Below, one piece after another: positions 1 to 9,883 of a DNA stretch of 64,000 nucleotides (position 1 is its first letter; every line of letters begins with the position of its first letter). The notes below the pieces were generated by a model, which made no database searches, was not told the origin of the DNA, and was given only the letters and a program-made list of their open reading frames with translations. Where the stretch lies: contig CM052357.1 in assembly GCA_028551475.1 (NCBI GenBank), positions 4,139,931 through 4,203,930 of the forward strand, read 5' to 3'. The position numbers and the translations under genes were made by a program. The stretch is from Casuarina equisetifolia. Its lineage: Eukaryota > Streptophyta > Magnoliopsida > Fagales > Casuarinaceae.

Positions 1-236
1 ATCGGAGATGTTGACGATGAGGCGGCGGCGCTTGTGATTAATCATGGTCCTGATCTCGTCTGTGTATATGCCCTTCCCTACCTCCACCATAATTATCATC
101 ATCATCCAGAATAACAGTGACAGAGAGAATGAGAGAGAGAGAGGGAACGGCATCTAAAAGCCGCACGCACATCTTGATCCAGGAATTCCAAGAACTCCCG
201 CTTGTGAGCCGACCTCACTTCCTCGCTGATATCCAT
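1..236 (-). CDS. MCM3: MCM3 replication licensing factor, 5' end (exons 1-2, runs off the left edge)
   Basis: MCM3 is a subunit of the MCM2-7 replicative helicase and acts in the nucleus during origin licensing. Read on the minus strand, exon 1 (236-171) starts at an ATG and encodes MDISEEVRSAHKREFLEFLD plus two residues, ending at a GT donor. An 89-bp intron (170-82) follows. Exon 2 (81 to the window edge) is in phase and encodes VGKGIYTDEIRTMINHKRRR followed by LIVNISD. This matches the N-terminus of plant MCM3, which precedes the OB-fold. The 49 visible codons have no lesion, so this may be the 5' end of a functional gene, but only a small part is in view. It is divergent from the TIR leader downstream. 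Three degraded MCM3 pieces occur elsewhere (13380-15226, 49430-49620, 52911-53290), so this could also be a recent partial copy. The overlapping plus-strand ORF at 117-449 is an antisense shadow. Confidence 0.8.
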
Positions 237-1060
237 TTCCGCTTCCGCTTCAGACAGAGAGAGAGACAGAGATGGAGCTGTAACAGTAACAGTAACCTTT
301 TTCCTACACTAGGGTTTTTCTTAGGCTTTGGCGGGGAAGTAACGGCGATCGTCTTGGTTTTGGCGGGAACTTGGATGTTGTGGGGTCCAGCGGTCGTCGT
401 GCTACCGCTCTTTTCTTTTTATATTTTTGGAACAAAAATACAAAACTGACCGAACGCTTTGACCATATTTTCGTCCTTGCCACTTTGATAATCATAAAAT
501 GTTTAACCAAATCATTTTAACTATTATATGGTAGGGCTGGGACGCGGTTAAATTGTGTCGAAGGGGTGAATAGTTTATAAATGAAGGTGTTAAGAATGAT
601 GTGGAGAGCGTTCCACATTATATAAATTTTATTTAAAGATTGTTTTTAAAATTAAATATATGTCCTTCACCATAAATTAGTTTAGAAAAAAATAGTTTTT
701 TAAATATGATATTATAGTAGAGATGTAGAAGATGAGACTCATTGTGTATGAAAGGTGACGTATTGCCCTTGTAATGAAGTGCAGAATCTTCGGCTTTGAA
801 GGAATATGTTAAGAATTGTGTTAAAAATATTTTATATTATTTACGTCTTAGTTGATAATTTATTTAAAGCTAATAGAGTGCACATTATTATAAACATTTT
901 TTAACCAAGCTTTAAGTAAATAGTGGAGGAGCGAAGACCAATGTCCGGTGAGTTCCTACTCATTTTCCTTATAAATATTTATTGTGTTGTTGAAAAAAAT
1001 ACTTGCATTGATTGGTTACAAAAACTAAGGTTTATATTTTATTTTTATTATTTTCTACAG
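237..1060. other. Intergenic: MCM3 5'UTR/promoter and AT-rich spacer
   Basis: Bases 237-450 hold the MCM3 5' leader read on minus, rich in GA/CT runs and CCGCT repeats. A degraded relative lies at 49430-49620. From 480 to 1060 the sequence is AT-rich without a convincing gene. The open frame from 923 is a chance frame across an intron-like stretch and a repeat. Confidence 0.5.
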
Positions 1061-1135
1061 CATGGCATAGCATGGGGCCGTAAACAAGGATCGGATGTCC
1101 TGGGGTTTCAACCAAAAAAGAAGCGTTTAAACTGC
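1061..1135 (+). pseudogene. Relic of a TNL C-JID (post-LRR) exon
   Basis: A T-rich tract ending in AG at 1059-1060 looks like a 3' splice site. The following bases translate to GIAWGRKQGSDVLGFQ, which lines up with the start of the post-LRR exon in the two long TNLs of this window (GVSWGVTQGSKIPKWF at 38770 and GVAWGLAQGSKIPGWF at 63570). Only about 20 codons survive. The rest of that TNL is missing and sequence related to a TIR-gene leader follows, so a deletion probably joined the tail of one TNL to the leader of the next. Confidence 0.6.
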
Positions 1136-1186
1136 GGTAATAGGCGGATATTCTTTTCTCGATCCTTGGACCTTTTGCCTCGTTTG

Positions 1187-1610
1187 GTTGGGAAAGTGGG
1201 TTTGCGTCCTACGGAGGGAGGCTCTCTGCTCTCGTCATTTCAAGCATTCGACGAAGAATCTGTGGATCGAAGAGGCTGCCACTTCAGCGGTAAGATTTTT
1301 GAAACTCTGCAGATCGAAGAGTTTGGGAAAGTGGGTTTGATTCCATCGGGGAAAGACTCTGTGCTCTCGTCATTTCAAGCATTACCAAGGAATCTGCCGA
1401 TCGAGCAGGCTGCCACTTCAGCGGTAAGATTTTTGAAACTCTGCAGATCGAAGAGGCTACCATTTTTTAAACTTTTGCCCTCATTCGTTTTGGAAAGGGG
1501 GTTTGATTCTATCGGGGGAAGACTCTGCCCACTCGTCATTTCAAGCATTACTGAAGAATCTGCAGATCGAACAGGCTGCCACTTCCACTGTAAGATTTTT
1601 GAAATTCCTC
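1187..1610 (+). repeat. Triplicated TIR-gene 5' leader (about 125-135 bp units)
   Basis: Three direct copies start near 1187, 1321 and 1487. Each runs from a TGGGAAAGTGGGTTTG-like start through CTCGTCATTTCAAGCATT to a GTAAGATTTTTGAA end. A single copy lies at 49706-49813 directly before the ATG of the TIR-only gene, so this is the 5' leader of that gene family. The GTAAGA at each unit end resembles a splice donor. The open frame through the array is incidental. Confidence 0.75.
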
Positions 1611-2144
1611 TGATGAATCTTTAAAACCGAAGAATGACCTAGAACAAGCATGATCTCATTAAATATTGAGAAGTTTGTGGAGCTCTGTGAAAAGCTTTTG
1701 TATTCAACGTATCACATATCATCCTGATTTCGAGTGAAGTTTTGAGACTCAAAACGGAAAGGGGAAAATTTTGGGATAATGTTTAATGCCCTAGTCTGTT
1801 TTCTGATTTGTGCTTTTTTAATTTTTTGTTAGAGAAGTGTTTATTGCATGTGGATTCACGGGTTAGTGTTAAAATCTTAATTGGATTGAAGAGATTTGAT
1901 TGTAATTGAGTGGAAGCTATATCCAGTTGTAAAGTCCGTCTGAGTTAGTGGAAAGGCCCCGATTAGTAGTGATTAAGGAACAGTGGACATAGGCAAAATT
2001 TAAGGCTGATCCACCTCAAATCCTTGTGCAGATTTTTTTTTTCTCTTCTTGAAATGTTATAATCTTGATGGGTCGTTCCATTAATTTGCAACATTATCTG
2101 TACAACTCAGGAAGCCCTGTTACCAAGTAATCCTGTAGTCTTCA
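1611..2144 (+). other. Leader intron or spacer before the TIR relic
   Basis: AT-rich sequence without an ORF. If the donor-like GTAAGA near 1590 is used, this would be an intron in the 5'UTR of the TIR gene starting at 2145. I see no other feature. Confidence 0.3.
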
Positions 2145-2378
2145 ATGGCGTCCACGAGCTATGAGAGAGCCTTCATCTTCGACACCTCGTTGCACATACG
2201 ATGTTTTTCTCAGTTTTTGCGCCCAAGACATGGGGAAGAGTTTTGCCGATCATCTATATTCTGCCATGAAGAAGAAAGGCACCAACGTCTTTGTAGACGA
2301 TGAAAAGCTAGAGAGAGGAAAAGATATTTCCTTGGGACGGTCGAGTGAAATTCGACAACTCGAATGTGCAATTATTAT
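2145..2378 (+). pseudogene. TNL-0 relic: first half of TIR domain
   Basis: The ATG at 2145 corresponds to the start of the TIR gene at 49814 (ATGGCGTCC in both), but two bases are missing near 2168, which shifts the frame. After the shift the translation shows TYDVFLSFCAQDMGKSF (beta-A strand and the following loop), a DDEKLERGKDISLG segment and ECAIII. The exon is then cut at 2378 by Copia-A and resumes at 7091. Intact TIR domains of this kind signal immunity through NAD-cleaving assemblies. This copy cannot encode one because of the frameshift and the 4.7-kb insertion. Confidence 0.85.
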
Positions 2379-2623
2379 TGAAGAATTTGATAAACTCTTG
2401 CATGTTTGGAAGAAAAGCTTATTTATTGATCAAGCAAAAACCAAAACTAGTTACAAGAGAAGATAAAGCCATAGAGAAGAGAACACTTGGTGTGTAGCTA
2501 TGTTATAAACATGTTAACCTAAGAGGCTATATATAAACAAAAGTAAGACTTACACAACGAAACCCTAATATTCTACAATATAGGAAAAATATATCATAAA
2601 TAGAAAACCATCAATCTTCAACA
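2379..2623 (-). repeat. Copia-A 3' LTR
   Basis: 245 bp, TG...CA ends, paired with 6846-7090. The polypurine tract lies just outside, at 2624-2640, on the minus strand. Confidence 0.93.
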
Positions 2624-2639
2624 CCCCCTTTCAAGTTAA

Positions 2640-4400
2640 GGGTCGAAAGAAGTCCAAGACCCCAAGCTTGCTAAGGAGATGATAGTGTTGATTTGTCCCT
2701 AAAGCCTTGGTCAGAATATCTGTAGGTTGATCACCACTCCCAATATGTGCTATGTTAATTAAACCATGACGTATTTTTTCTCAAATAAAATGACAAGAAA
2801 CATCTATGTGCTTGGTCTTTTAATGAAAGATTGAGTTTTCTGCAAATTTTTGTGCTGCTTCATTATCACAATATAAAAACACTAGTTGTGTAACATTAAT
2901 TCCTATATCTTTTAATAGACCAACCACCTAAACGATCTCACAAGTAGTAATTGCCATGGCCCTATATTCGGCCTCTGTTGAAGAAAAAGTCACAACTGGT
3001 TGCTTTTTACTTTTCTAAGAAATTACTGAATGTCCAAGTGTAAGACAAAAGCCAATAGTGAATTGATGTGTCATAGGGCATTTTGCATAGCTAGCATTAT
3101 AGAAAGCGTGCAAGAGAAAATCACCATCTGAGGGAAAGAATAAACCAAGCCCTATTGTTCCTTTGAGATACTTAACAATGCGGAGAGTTGCCTCCTAATG
3201 GGATTGCTTGGGAGCATGCATGAACTGACTTAAGAGGTGTACTGGAAAAGCTATGTAAAGGCATGTCATATCAAGATAATTCAGCTTACCAATCAACTGT
3301 TAATAACTCAAGATATTCTCAAATGGTGGATCATCTATTTGTGGACGAACTCACTCATCATATTTCAAGTTAATGAATAAGACATTTGTCTCCATGGGAT
3401 TTTCAATAGAGTTGACAGTTCCAACTCAGAAATCAATTCTAAGATATACTTACGTTGACAGTGATCCATGCCATTTGAATCTCGAAGGATCTCAATCCCA
3501 AGAAAATACTTGAGTTCTCTTAAATTCTTGATTCAAAATGTAGAATGAAGATAAGCTTGCAAAGCCTCAATTTCTTGTGTATCATCACCCATAATTAAAA
3601 TGTCATCCATATATATGAGCACTAAAACAATATTACCAGCTTGTCCCTTAGTGAAAAGAGAATAGTTATACAACGATTGTCGATAACCAGCAGACACTAG
3701 AACTTCTGTAAACTTCTCATTCCACTATCATGAAGCTTGCTTTAACCCATATAAAGATTTCTGCAATCGACATACTTTGGACCCCCTTTCAAAAGGACTC
3801 CCAGGTGATGGTTTCATATATACTTCCTCATTTAAGTCTTCCTATAAAAATGCATTATGGACATCCATTTGTTGAATAGTCCATTTACATTGTGAAGCAA
3901 TAGATAATGCATTTCTAACTGTCATTGATTTTACTATAGGAGAGAAAGCATCATAATAATCAATCCCTTCTATCTGACTATAACCTTTTGCTACTAGACG
4001 AGCTTTAAAGCGTTCAATACTCCCATCAACATGATACTTAATCTTGTATATCCATTTACATCCTATGAGTTTTCTCTATGGTGGTAAGTTTACCAGTTCT
4101 CACATTCCATTCGATTATAATGCTTTCATTTCTTGATCTATGGCATCTTCCCATCTAGAATCCTTAACTGCCTCATGGTAGAACAAGGGTTCTGTCTCAG
4201 GTGAAATGGCTACTATGAAGTGCTAATGTGGAATGGGTAAATGTGTATAAAACACATAGTCAGAGATGAGGTACTATATGGATGAATTGACAATGTTGTT
4301 GCAAACATAATCTTGAATCTGTATAAGTGGCCTAGAAATTCTATTAGATTATCTAGGAAGTGATGGAGGAATTATGGGATCATGCATGATTGGTAAGGAA
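2640..4400 (-). pseudogene. Copia-A reverse transcriptase and RNase H, decayed
   Basis: Minus-strand translation gives the copia RT signature YMDDILIM around 3620-3595. Upstream are [16 protein letters not shown]-type residues, and downstream are RNase H remnants resembling the usual copia RNase H terminus. Several in-frame stops interrupt it, so it is not functional. Confidence 0.8.
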
Positions 4401-4639
4401 GGATCATCCTCTATCTCATCATAAGTGAAACCATAAGGCAATGTAGAAGGAGGATTTAGAATCTCCAAGGTAGAATCATTGGGTTTGGTTGTTTGATGTA
4501 CTGGAAGTGGTAATATTTAGTGTAGTATAAGTAGTAGTATCAGGAATGGGATTTGATTGTGTAAGAGAGATTACTTGAGCATATGAATTGGGATTAACTC
4601 TGATAACTTGTTGTGCAAGCTCCTCATCTTGAGATGGCA

Positions 4640-5884
4640 TTATGGGAATTCTAAAGAATGGGACCCAATCTCTATGTTTGTAAAAGGAAAAATATTTTCA
4701 TAAAAATGAACATCAAGACTCACAAAAAATTTCTTTTTTTCAATGTCATAAAGTTTATATCCTTTTTGCCCAAAAGGGTATCCCATGAAAATACTAAGAA
4801 TAGCCCGATGAGCAAATTTGTCTTTGTGCCTTACTATTGAAGCATGGCAAAGACAACTGAAGACTCGAAATCTTGAGAGTTCAAACGCTTTCCCATGAAT
4901 CACTTCATAAGGAGATTTCCCGTGTAAGACTGAAGAAGGAATGCGATTGATAATGTGTGTGGCAGTGAGTATACACTCACCCCAAAAACATTTAGGCATG
5001 TGACTTTGAAATTTTAATGCTCGTGCAACATCTAATAAGTGACGATGCTTACATTCTACTATACCATTCTGTTATGGGGTATATACACATGAGCTTTCAT
5101 GCATTATACCCCATGATGAAAACAACTTGTCACACGATGAATTAAAAAAATTAGTTGCATTATCAGAACGAATGTGTTTGATTCTAATGTTAAAATGATT
5201 TTTAATTGTGTTAAAGAAACGTTCCAAATGTGATACCGTTCTAGTCTTATGTTTCATAATGAAAGTCCAGGTCCCTTATGAAAAATCATCAACAATAGTT
5301 AAAAAATATTTCGAACCATCATGATTGGGAGCATGATATGGTCCCCAAATATCCACATGGATTAAATCAAAAAGATTTTTGACATTCTTACTGCGAACAG
5401 TGAATGGATCATGTGTTTGCTTAGCAAGAGGACAAATTGAGCAATGAAAATCAGAAGATGGAAAATCTTTGAAATCATTCAAAAATTTAAATTTAAATGA
5501 AGACATGTGATCAAGTCTCAAATGTTATAGTTGAAAACTAGGGTTATTGTGTGTTGAAGTAATTTAAAAGGTATGTGCAGTACTAGAAGATTGGCTAACA
5601 TAGTTATTCTTAGGGTGTAGAAAAAAATAAAGTCCATGTTGCATTCTACCAATCCCTTTGATGTCACCTGTAGAGAGGTCCTGAAACACATATAAATCAG
5701 CATAGAAAACCATGAAATAGTTATTCTCAGCAGTGAATTTAGCTATGGATAGTAAGTTATATTTGAAATCATAAGAGTAAAGTACCGTATGCAATTTCAA
5801 ATTGTTGGCTAGGGTTATGGAACCAGTGTGGGTGACCTGGGTTAGTTCTCCATTTGGCAATTTAACATATCTAGACTTAGACAT
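4640..5884 (-). pseudogene. Copia-A protease/GAG-pre-integrase and integrase region, fragmented
   Basis: From high to low coordinate: a protease/GAG-pre-integrase stretch (5884-5564, with YVKLPNGELTQVTHTG and YNLLSIAKFT), then the integrase zinc-binding and core regions (5521-4640). Visible marks are CSICPLAKQTHDPF, LIHVDIWGPYHAPNHDGSK, FLTIVDDFS, IRSDNATNFF and HESSCVYTP. The usual integrase aspartates and the SDN motif are recognisable. The frame is broken by shifts near 5260 and 5050. This is a dead pol segment. Confidence 0.85.
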
Positions 5885-6087
5885 GCATTTAACAAGAAAT
5901 TCTAAACAATTAAAATCGATAGTAATATGATCACTGGCCCCACTATCTATAATTCAAACATAAGGAAAAGATTATGGAATACTTGTTCCATTAGCATGAA
6001 AGGTCCTACCATAGTCCTCTTTGATCATATTGATAATGCGGTCATATTGCTTTGGTGTGAAAGTACAATGACTACACTCAGTAATGG

Positions 6088-6722
6088 CTAGATTAACAAT
6101 ATAGTTATCAGCAAAATTCTTGTGATCTGGAGGATAGCCATTAAGCTTGTAACAAGCCTCCTTTTTATGTCCAAAAAGTTGACAATGCTCACATTAAGGC
6201 CCCTTAAGAGAATAACAACTTTTCTTACAGTGTCCTTTGTGTCCACAATACTCACATTTGGACTTGCCAGAAATCCTAGATGACATGGTAGACATGAGGT
6301 AGTGATGCCATTTTGCAATGGTAAATATGGCAAATAGAATCAAGCACACCGATTGTTCAATGAAAGAACTATGAGAAGGAAAAAGCTAGAAAATTCTCCA
6401 AGAAAAATAATTATTTAACAGAGTATTCAAACCACAATAGCAAATCAAAATAGTCACAAAATGCAAAAGCGAAAGGAATATGAGAAAATACTAAGGTTTT
6501 GGTGTGGACAGCAGAGTTAAAACCAATAAACAAAGCACAATTCTTTCCACTAAAGAGAGAAAACGAAATAAAGATTGCACCTTTTTGTCGAAAAATAAAG
6601 AAAACCAAATAAAGGTTGCACCTTTCTTTTCGTTTTCTGTTCAAAAGACCAAAAACATGGGATAAAATTAATGGACAAGAGCAAGAAAGCTCGTCACTAA
6701 GAAATCCTGTCGGCAAAAGCAA
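6088..6722 (-). pseudogene. Copia-A gag remnant with zinc knuckle
   Basis: On minus around 6250-6205 the translation CEYCGHKGHCKKSC fits the CX2CX4HX4C nucleocapsid zinc knuckle. Upstream sequence is open only in fragments. The gag region is shorter than usual for copia, implying internal deletion. Confidence 0.7.
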
Positions 6723-6845
6723 AAATTAATCCAAACCCCACAAAATTGAGGCTAGAACTCTATGCAGGAAAAAACCTCAAACGGCATAAAATTCTGTGCT
6801 GTCCACAATGAAGAACCCCACAACATCGTTAGGCTTTTGATACCA

Positions 6846-7090
6846 TGAAGAATTTGATAAACTCTTGCATGTTTGGAAGAAAAACTTATTTATTAATCAA
6901 CCAAAAACCAAAACTAGTTACAAAAGAAGACAAAGCCGTAGAGAAGAGAATTCTTAGTGTACGGCTATATTATAAACATGTTAACCTAAGAGACTATATG
7001 TAAACAAAAGTAAGGCTTATATAAAGAAACCCTAGTATCCTACAATATAGGAAAAATATATCATAAATAGAAAACCGTCAATCTTCAACA
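6846..7090 (-). repeat. Copia-A 5' LTR
   Basis: 245 bp. It matches 2379-2623. The primer-binding site abuts it at 6845 and below. Confidence 0.93.
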
Positions 7091-7378
7091 ATTATTATAT
7101 CAGAAAATTACGCATTCTCGAAATGATGCTTGATGAAGTTGATTGAGATTGTGGTGTGTGTGAGAGAGAAACAAGGGAAAGTTTTCCCAGTCTTTTATTA
7201 CGTGAATCCCTCTTACGTAAGAAAGCAGAGGAACAATTTTGTGGAAGCATTTGCGAGGCACAGAGAAGAACCTAAGATTGACGAAGAGCAAAGGAAAGAG
7301 TGGAGAGCTGCTCTAAGGGAAGTGAGTGATCTTGCAGGATGGCACGTTCACGATAAGTATCTGGTTTGTTATGCTTAA
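7091..7378 (+). pseudogene. TNL-0 relic: second half of TIR domain
   Basis: It continues the TIR exon after the copia insertion. The translation contains VFPVFYYVNPSYVRKQRNNF, EAFARHREEPKIDEEQRKEW and VSDLAGWHVHD, the last alpha helices of a plant TIR domain. Bases encoding the WCLKEL helix are damaged near 7105. The exon would end at about 7357 at a GT equivalent to the donor at 50312. The apparent continuation YLVCYA is intron translation. Confidence 0.8.
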
Positions 7379-7450
7379 CTTGGTTGACGCTCCATGGATT
7401 AGGATGATGAGTTTAGACATTTTGGCTACAATTAGTATTTTATTTTATAG

Positions 7451-8090
7451 ACCCGAAACAATCGTTATTGAAGAAATATGAAGAGTGATAATTGACGGGA
7501 GTTAAAAGAATAAGTTCTACAAAATAATTAAATTTTGTAGAGAAATTCTTAAACCGAAATAAAATCCGTAGACACAATGTGAGAACTGATATTTGGAATT
7601 CGATGGTCAATATGTACAAGACTAATCCCTATATATAGGGTGAATAATATCTATATCTTAGGAAGGAAAAATAAGAAACATAAATGATACGAGACTAATA
7701 CAAATTAGGAAGACATTTGAATTTTCAGAAATATAAGGATAATTTTAAACTTGTAAATCATTGACTTGATTTGAATTTGAATTTGAATGATTGTCATCTT
7801 TGTGGATCCGGTGGTTGGTGGTGGAGGTTTCCTTGGAAGGTTTTGATTCGGTGGTTGATGGAGAGTCCGAGAATCTTGCGTGATTGATGAGGTGAGATCG
7901 TTCCTTTAACAACGGGTTTAGCCAAAAGTCGTCAAACATTTACGAGGAGATGCCCAGGATAGAATCTTGGCTTGAGATGCTGAGATGCCGGTTGGATTGT
8001 GTAAAGAAACTACTTGAATTTAGCTTAACTCCTTTTTTAAATTTTTTTTTTTTTTTACTTAAGTTAGTAGGTGAGGAATATTTCCTTTTT
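7451..8090 (+). pseudogene. TNL-0 relic: short exon 2 after the TIR
   Basis: The acceptor AG at 7449-7450 precedes the coding sequence for ETIVIEEI, followed by a TGA. The exon resumes after a 412-bp insertion at 7912 with SQKSSNIYEEMPRIESWLEM and LLEFSLTPFL. It is paralogous to exon 2 of the TIR-only gene at 50398 and to the inverted copy at 9540-9410. The stop and insertion make it a pseudogene. After about 8060 the frame runs into a T-rich tract. Confidence 0.7.
7500..7911 (-). mobile_element. 412-bp insertion with 5-bp target duplication, probable solo LTR
   Basis: The flanks are ACGGG at 7495-7499 and ACGGG at 7912-7916. The inverted paralogous copy at 9575-9560 lacks the insert and preserves the empty site, which fixes both boundaries. 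On minus it begins TGTTAAAGG and ends CTTTTAACT, so TG is present but the terminal CA is not. A TATA-like CTATATATAGGG lies at about 7628-7640. The TG start, 5-bp duplication and internal TATA suggest a solo LTR of an unidentified family. A non-autonomous DNA element is less likely. Confidence 0.6.
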
Positions 8091-8096
8091 AAGTTT

Positions 8097-8266
8097 ACTT
8101 GTATAATATATTGTATTCATCTGTGGTTGGGTAATATCCAACACGGTTTTTTTTTCCCCCTATTTTCTATTTTTAAATCTGTGAAACCTTACAAACACAT
8201 TCAAAAGAGCAAGGAGATATTAGATCAATTACAAATGATTAAAGGAGAGAGAGTGTCCCGCTTAAC
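8097..8266 (+). repeat. TNL/TIR-gene 3' flank, copy 1 of 4
   Basis: It shares TTGTATT..TCTG.GGTTG.GTAATATCCA.CACG and a following CACATTCAAAAGAGCAAGGAG-like stretch with 12306-12450, 44230-44400 and 50840-51000. It probably represents the 3'UTR and 3' flank of the TIR-only gene family. Confidence 0.65.
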
Positions 8267-8284
8267 TTAATGGCAAAAAGTCAA

Positions 8285-8855
8285 GGAGCTGACCCTCCAG
8301 TGTCTTGAAGATTTCAACGAAGTCTTTCTCCGCCGGCTCTGGTTCTTCTCTTTTGCTCGTCCATATCCTCCTCGATGATGCAAGAGACCGAGAGTTTTGG
8401 ACAAATCTCCATTTATTTCTTGGGAATCCAAAATAGGGAAACTTAAAGTCAGAAGAAGAACAAATGTCCTAGAGGTCTCCATCCACAGCCTAAAGGTTGA
8501 AGGGCCGATTATATCTGTATTATTAACATAGCTCTGTATTCTAACAATAATATATTTGAAGGAGAAAGTACATATTCTGGGATTAGCTATTGCGTCAAGA
8601 AAAAAATCTTTCAAACAACTCAAAAGGGTGGAAGAACAAAAATAACAGATAGAAATTGTAGAGGTATACCTTCTTATCAATGAAATCAGTCTAGAACCTG
8701 GCTTAAGCTCTCTAGTAAGGATCAGAGGGCAGCAATGGAGATTTGTCCTCCCATACCTCATCGATGTACTAAATTGGATACCCTTACCTCTTGTTCATCA
8801 GATCCTGCTCCTTACACTCGAATTGGATACCCTTCTATACGAGGGCGAGGCTCAC
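8285..8855 (-). pseudogene. Tau-class glutathione S-transferase relic
   Basis: On minus, 8850-8668 encodes pieces of a GSTU exon 1: KGIQFECKEQDLMNK, then after an internal deletion YIDEVWEDKSPLLPSDPY and DFIDKKVY. An intron-like stretch (about 8667-8400) follows. Then RRIWTSKREEPEPAEKDF and FKTLEGQL mark the start of exon 2. This is the order and intron position usual for tau GSTs, which conjugate glutathione in the cytosol. Stops, the missing thioredoxin-fold core and the loss of most of exon 2 make it a fragment. It lies exactly between the two inverted TNL arms. Confidence 0.75.
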
Positions 8856-9369
8856 CCTCATCCCGGACATGCTCAGCCAGACATCCAGAACAACAACTTC
8901 GTCCGCCATTTTCACTCACTTCAACAGGAGATTGAAGCAGAGAAACTCGACAAAGATGCAGAGAAATGTTGGGCAGTCGGCGCTTATAAAGGCTCAGAAT
9001 AACGAAAGCATGTTGCTGCACGTAACAATATTGCATATGTTTGCGGTGACAAGGACAGAAAGCATGACGAGGTGAAGACTGATTTGATAGCACTATACCA
9101 ACTACAGGTGCATTGTCCGATGCCGATGCTTTAACTTTAGCCTATATAAACGAATACTGGTTATCGTAAAGCAGCTTAAAGTCTCGAAGGTAGGAGACTT
9201 GCAGTATTTTCACACCATTAGCTGCTGAGGAATTGAAAAGGTGACGACCGTAGATAAAGCATAACACAACCAAAGCTACATTATCCGATGCTGCAGTTCC
9301 AAATTTAGGTTATACTAATATATGATTTATCAGAAAGACAGCGAAAGGTTTCGATTATAAGACCGACAG
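8856..9369. other. Spacer between inverted TNL arms, no gene recognised
   Basis: About 500 bases with no ORF that resembles a known protein. Both halves contain a loosely similar phrase around ATTATCCGATGC / TTGTCCGATGCC (near 9115 and 9277), suggesting a small internal duplication. Confidence 0.3.
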
Positions 9370-9883
9370 GGCATGTGGATTACATGTAAATTCACACGTA
9401 AACTTAAAAAAAAAACACTTCTCCCCCACTGACTTAAGAAAAAATAAAAAAAAAGGAGTTAAGATAAATTCAAGTAGTTTCTTTGCATAATCAAACCGGT
9501 GTCTCAGCATCTCAAGCCAAGATTCGATCCTGGGCATCTCTTCGTAAATGTTTTACCAGTTTTGGCTAAACCCATCAACTATCCCTCTGCATACTTCTTC
9601 AATAACGGTTGTTTCGGGTCTATAAAATAAAATACTAATTATAGCCAAAATGTCTAAACTCATCATCTTAATACCATGGAGATTCGACCAAGTTAAGCAT
9701 AACAAACTACGTACCTATCATGAACGTGCCATCCAGCAAGATCACTCACTTCCCTTAGAGTAGCTCTCCACTCTTTCCGTTGCTCTTCGTCAATCTTAGG
9801 GCCTTCTTTGTTCCTTGCAAGTGCTTCTGCAAAATTGTTCCTTTGCTTTCTCACGTAAGAGGGATTCACGTAATAGAAGACTG
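9370..9883 (-). pseudogene. Inverted partial copy of TNL-0 (TIR end, intron, exon 2)
   Basis: Minus-strand counterpart of 7187-8090. TIR-end residues VFYYVNPSYVRKQRNNFAEA and VSDLAGWHVHD are encoded at 9883-9710. An intron of about 95 bp follows. Exon 2 residues EEMPRIESWLEMLRHRFDYA are encoded near 9550-9490. It lacks the 412-bp insert at 7500-7911, so the duplication is older than that insertion, or was copied from an uninserted allele. The copy stops abruptly at 9883, where copia sequence begins. Confidence 0.85.

Larger units (their letters stand above)
2379..7090 (-). mobile_element. Copia-A: complete Ty1/copia LTR retrotransposon inserted in a TIR exon
   Basis: Two 245-bp LTRs (2379-2623 and 6846-7090) bound an internal region read on minus. 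Both LTRs begin TGAAGAATTTG and end CTTCAACA. The right LTR is the 5' LTR. Next to it (6845 downward) is a primer-binding site reading TGGTATCAAAAGCC, close to initiator-tRNA-Met complementarity. Next to the left LTR is a purine tract ending in GGGGG. A 5-bp target duplication, ATTAT, lies at 2374-2378 and 7091-7095. Removing element plus one repeat restores the TIR reading seen at 50041. The LTRs differ at roughly 22 of 245 positions by eye count, so the insertion is not recent. The order gag, protease, integrase, RT-RNase H is that of Ty1/copia. Confidence 0.95.

Noticed and set aside
117-449. Plus-strand 110-codon ORF
   Set aside because: It is antisense to MCM3 exon 1, its 5'UTR and promoter. 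The minus-strand exons explain the conservation.
923-1624. Plus-strand 233-codon ORF
   Set aside because: It crosses an intron-like tract, a C-JID relic and a triplicated leader. The repeated peptide merely reflects repeated DNA.
8267-8761. Minus-strand 164-codon ORF
   Set aside because: GST similarity is spread over other frames. This frame itself is not conserved.
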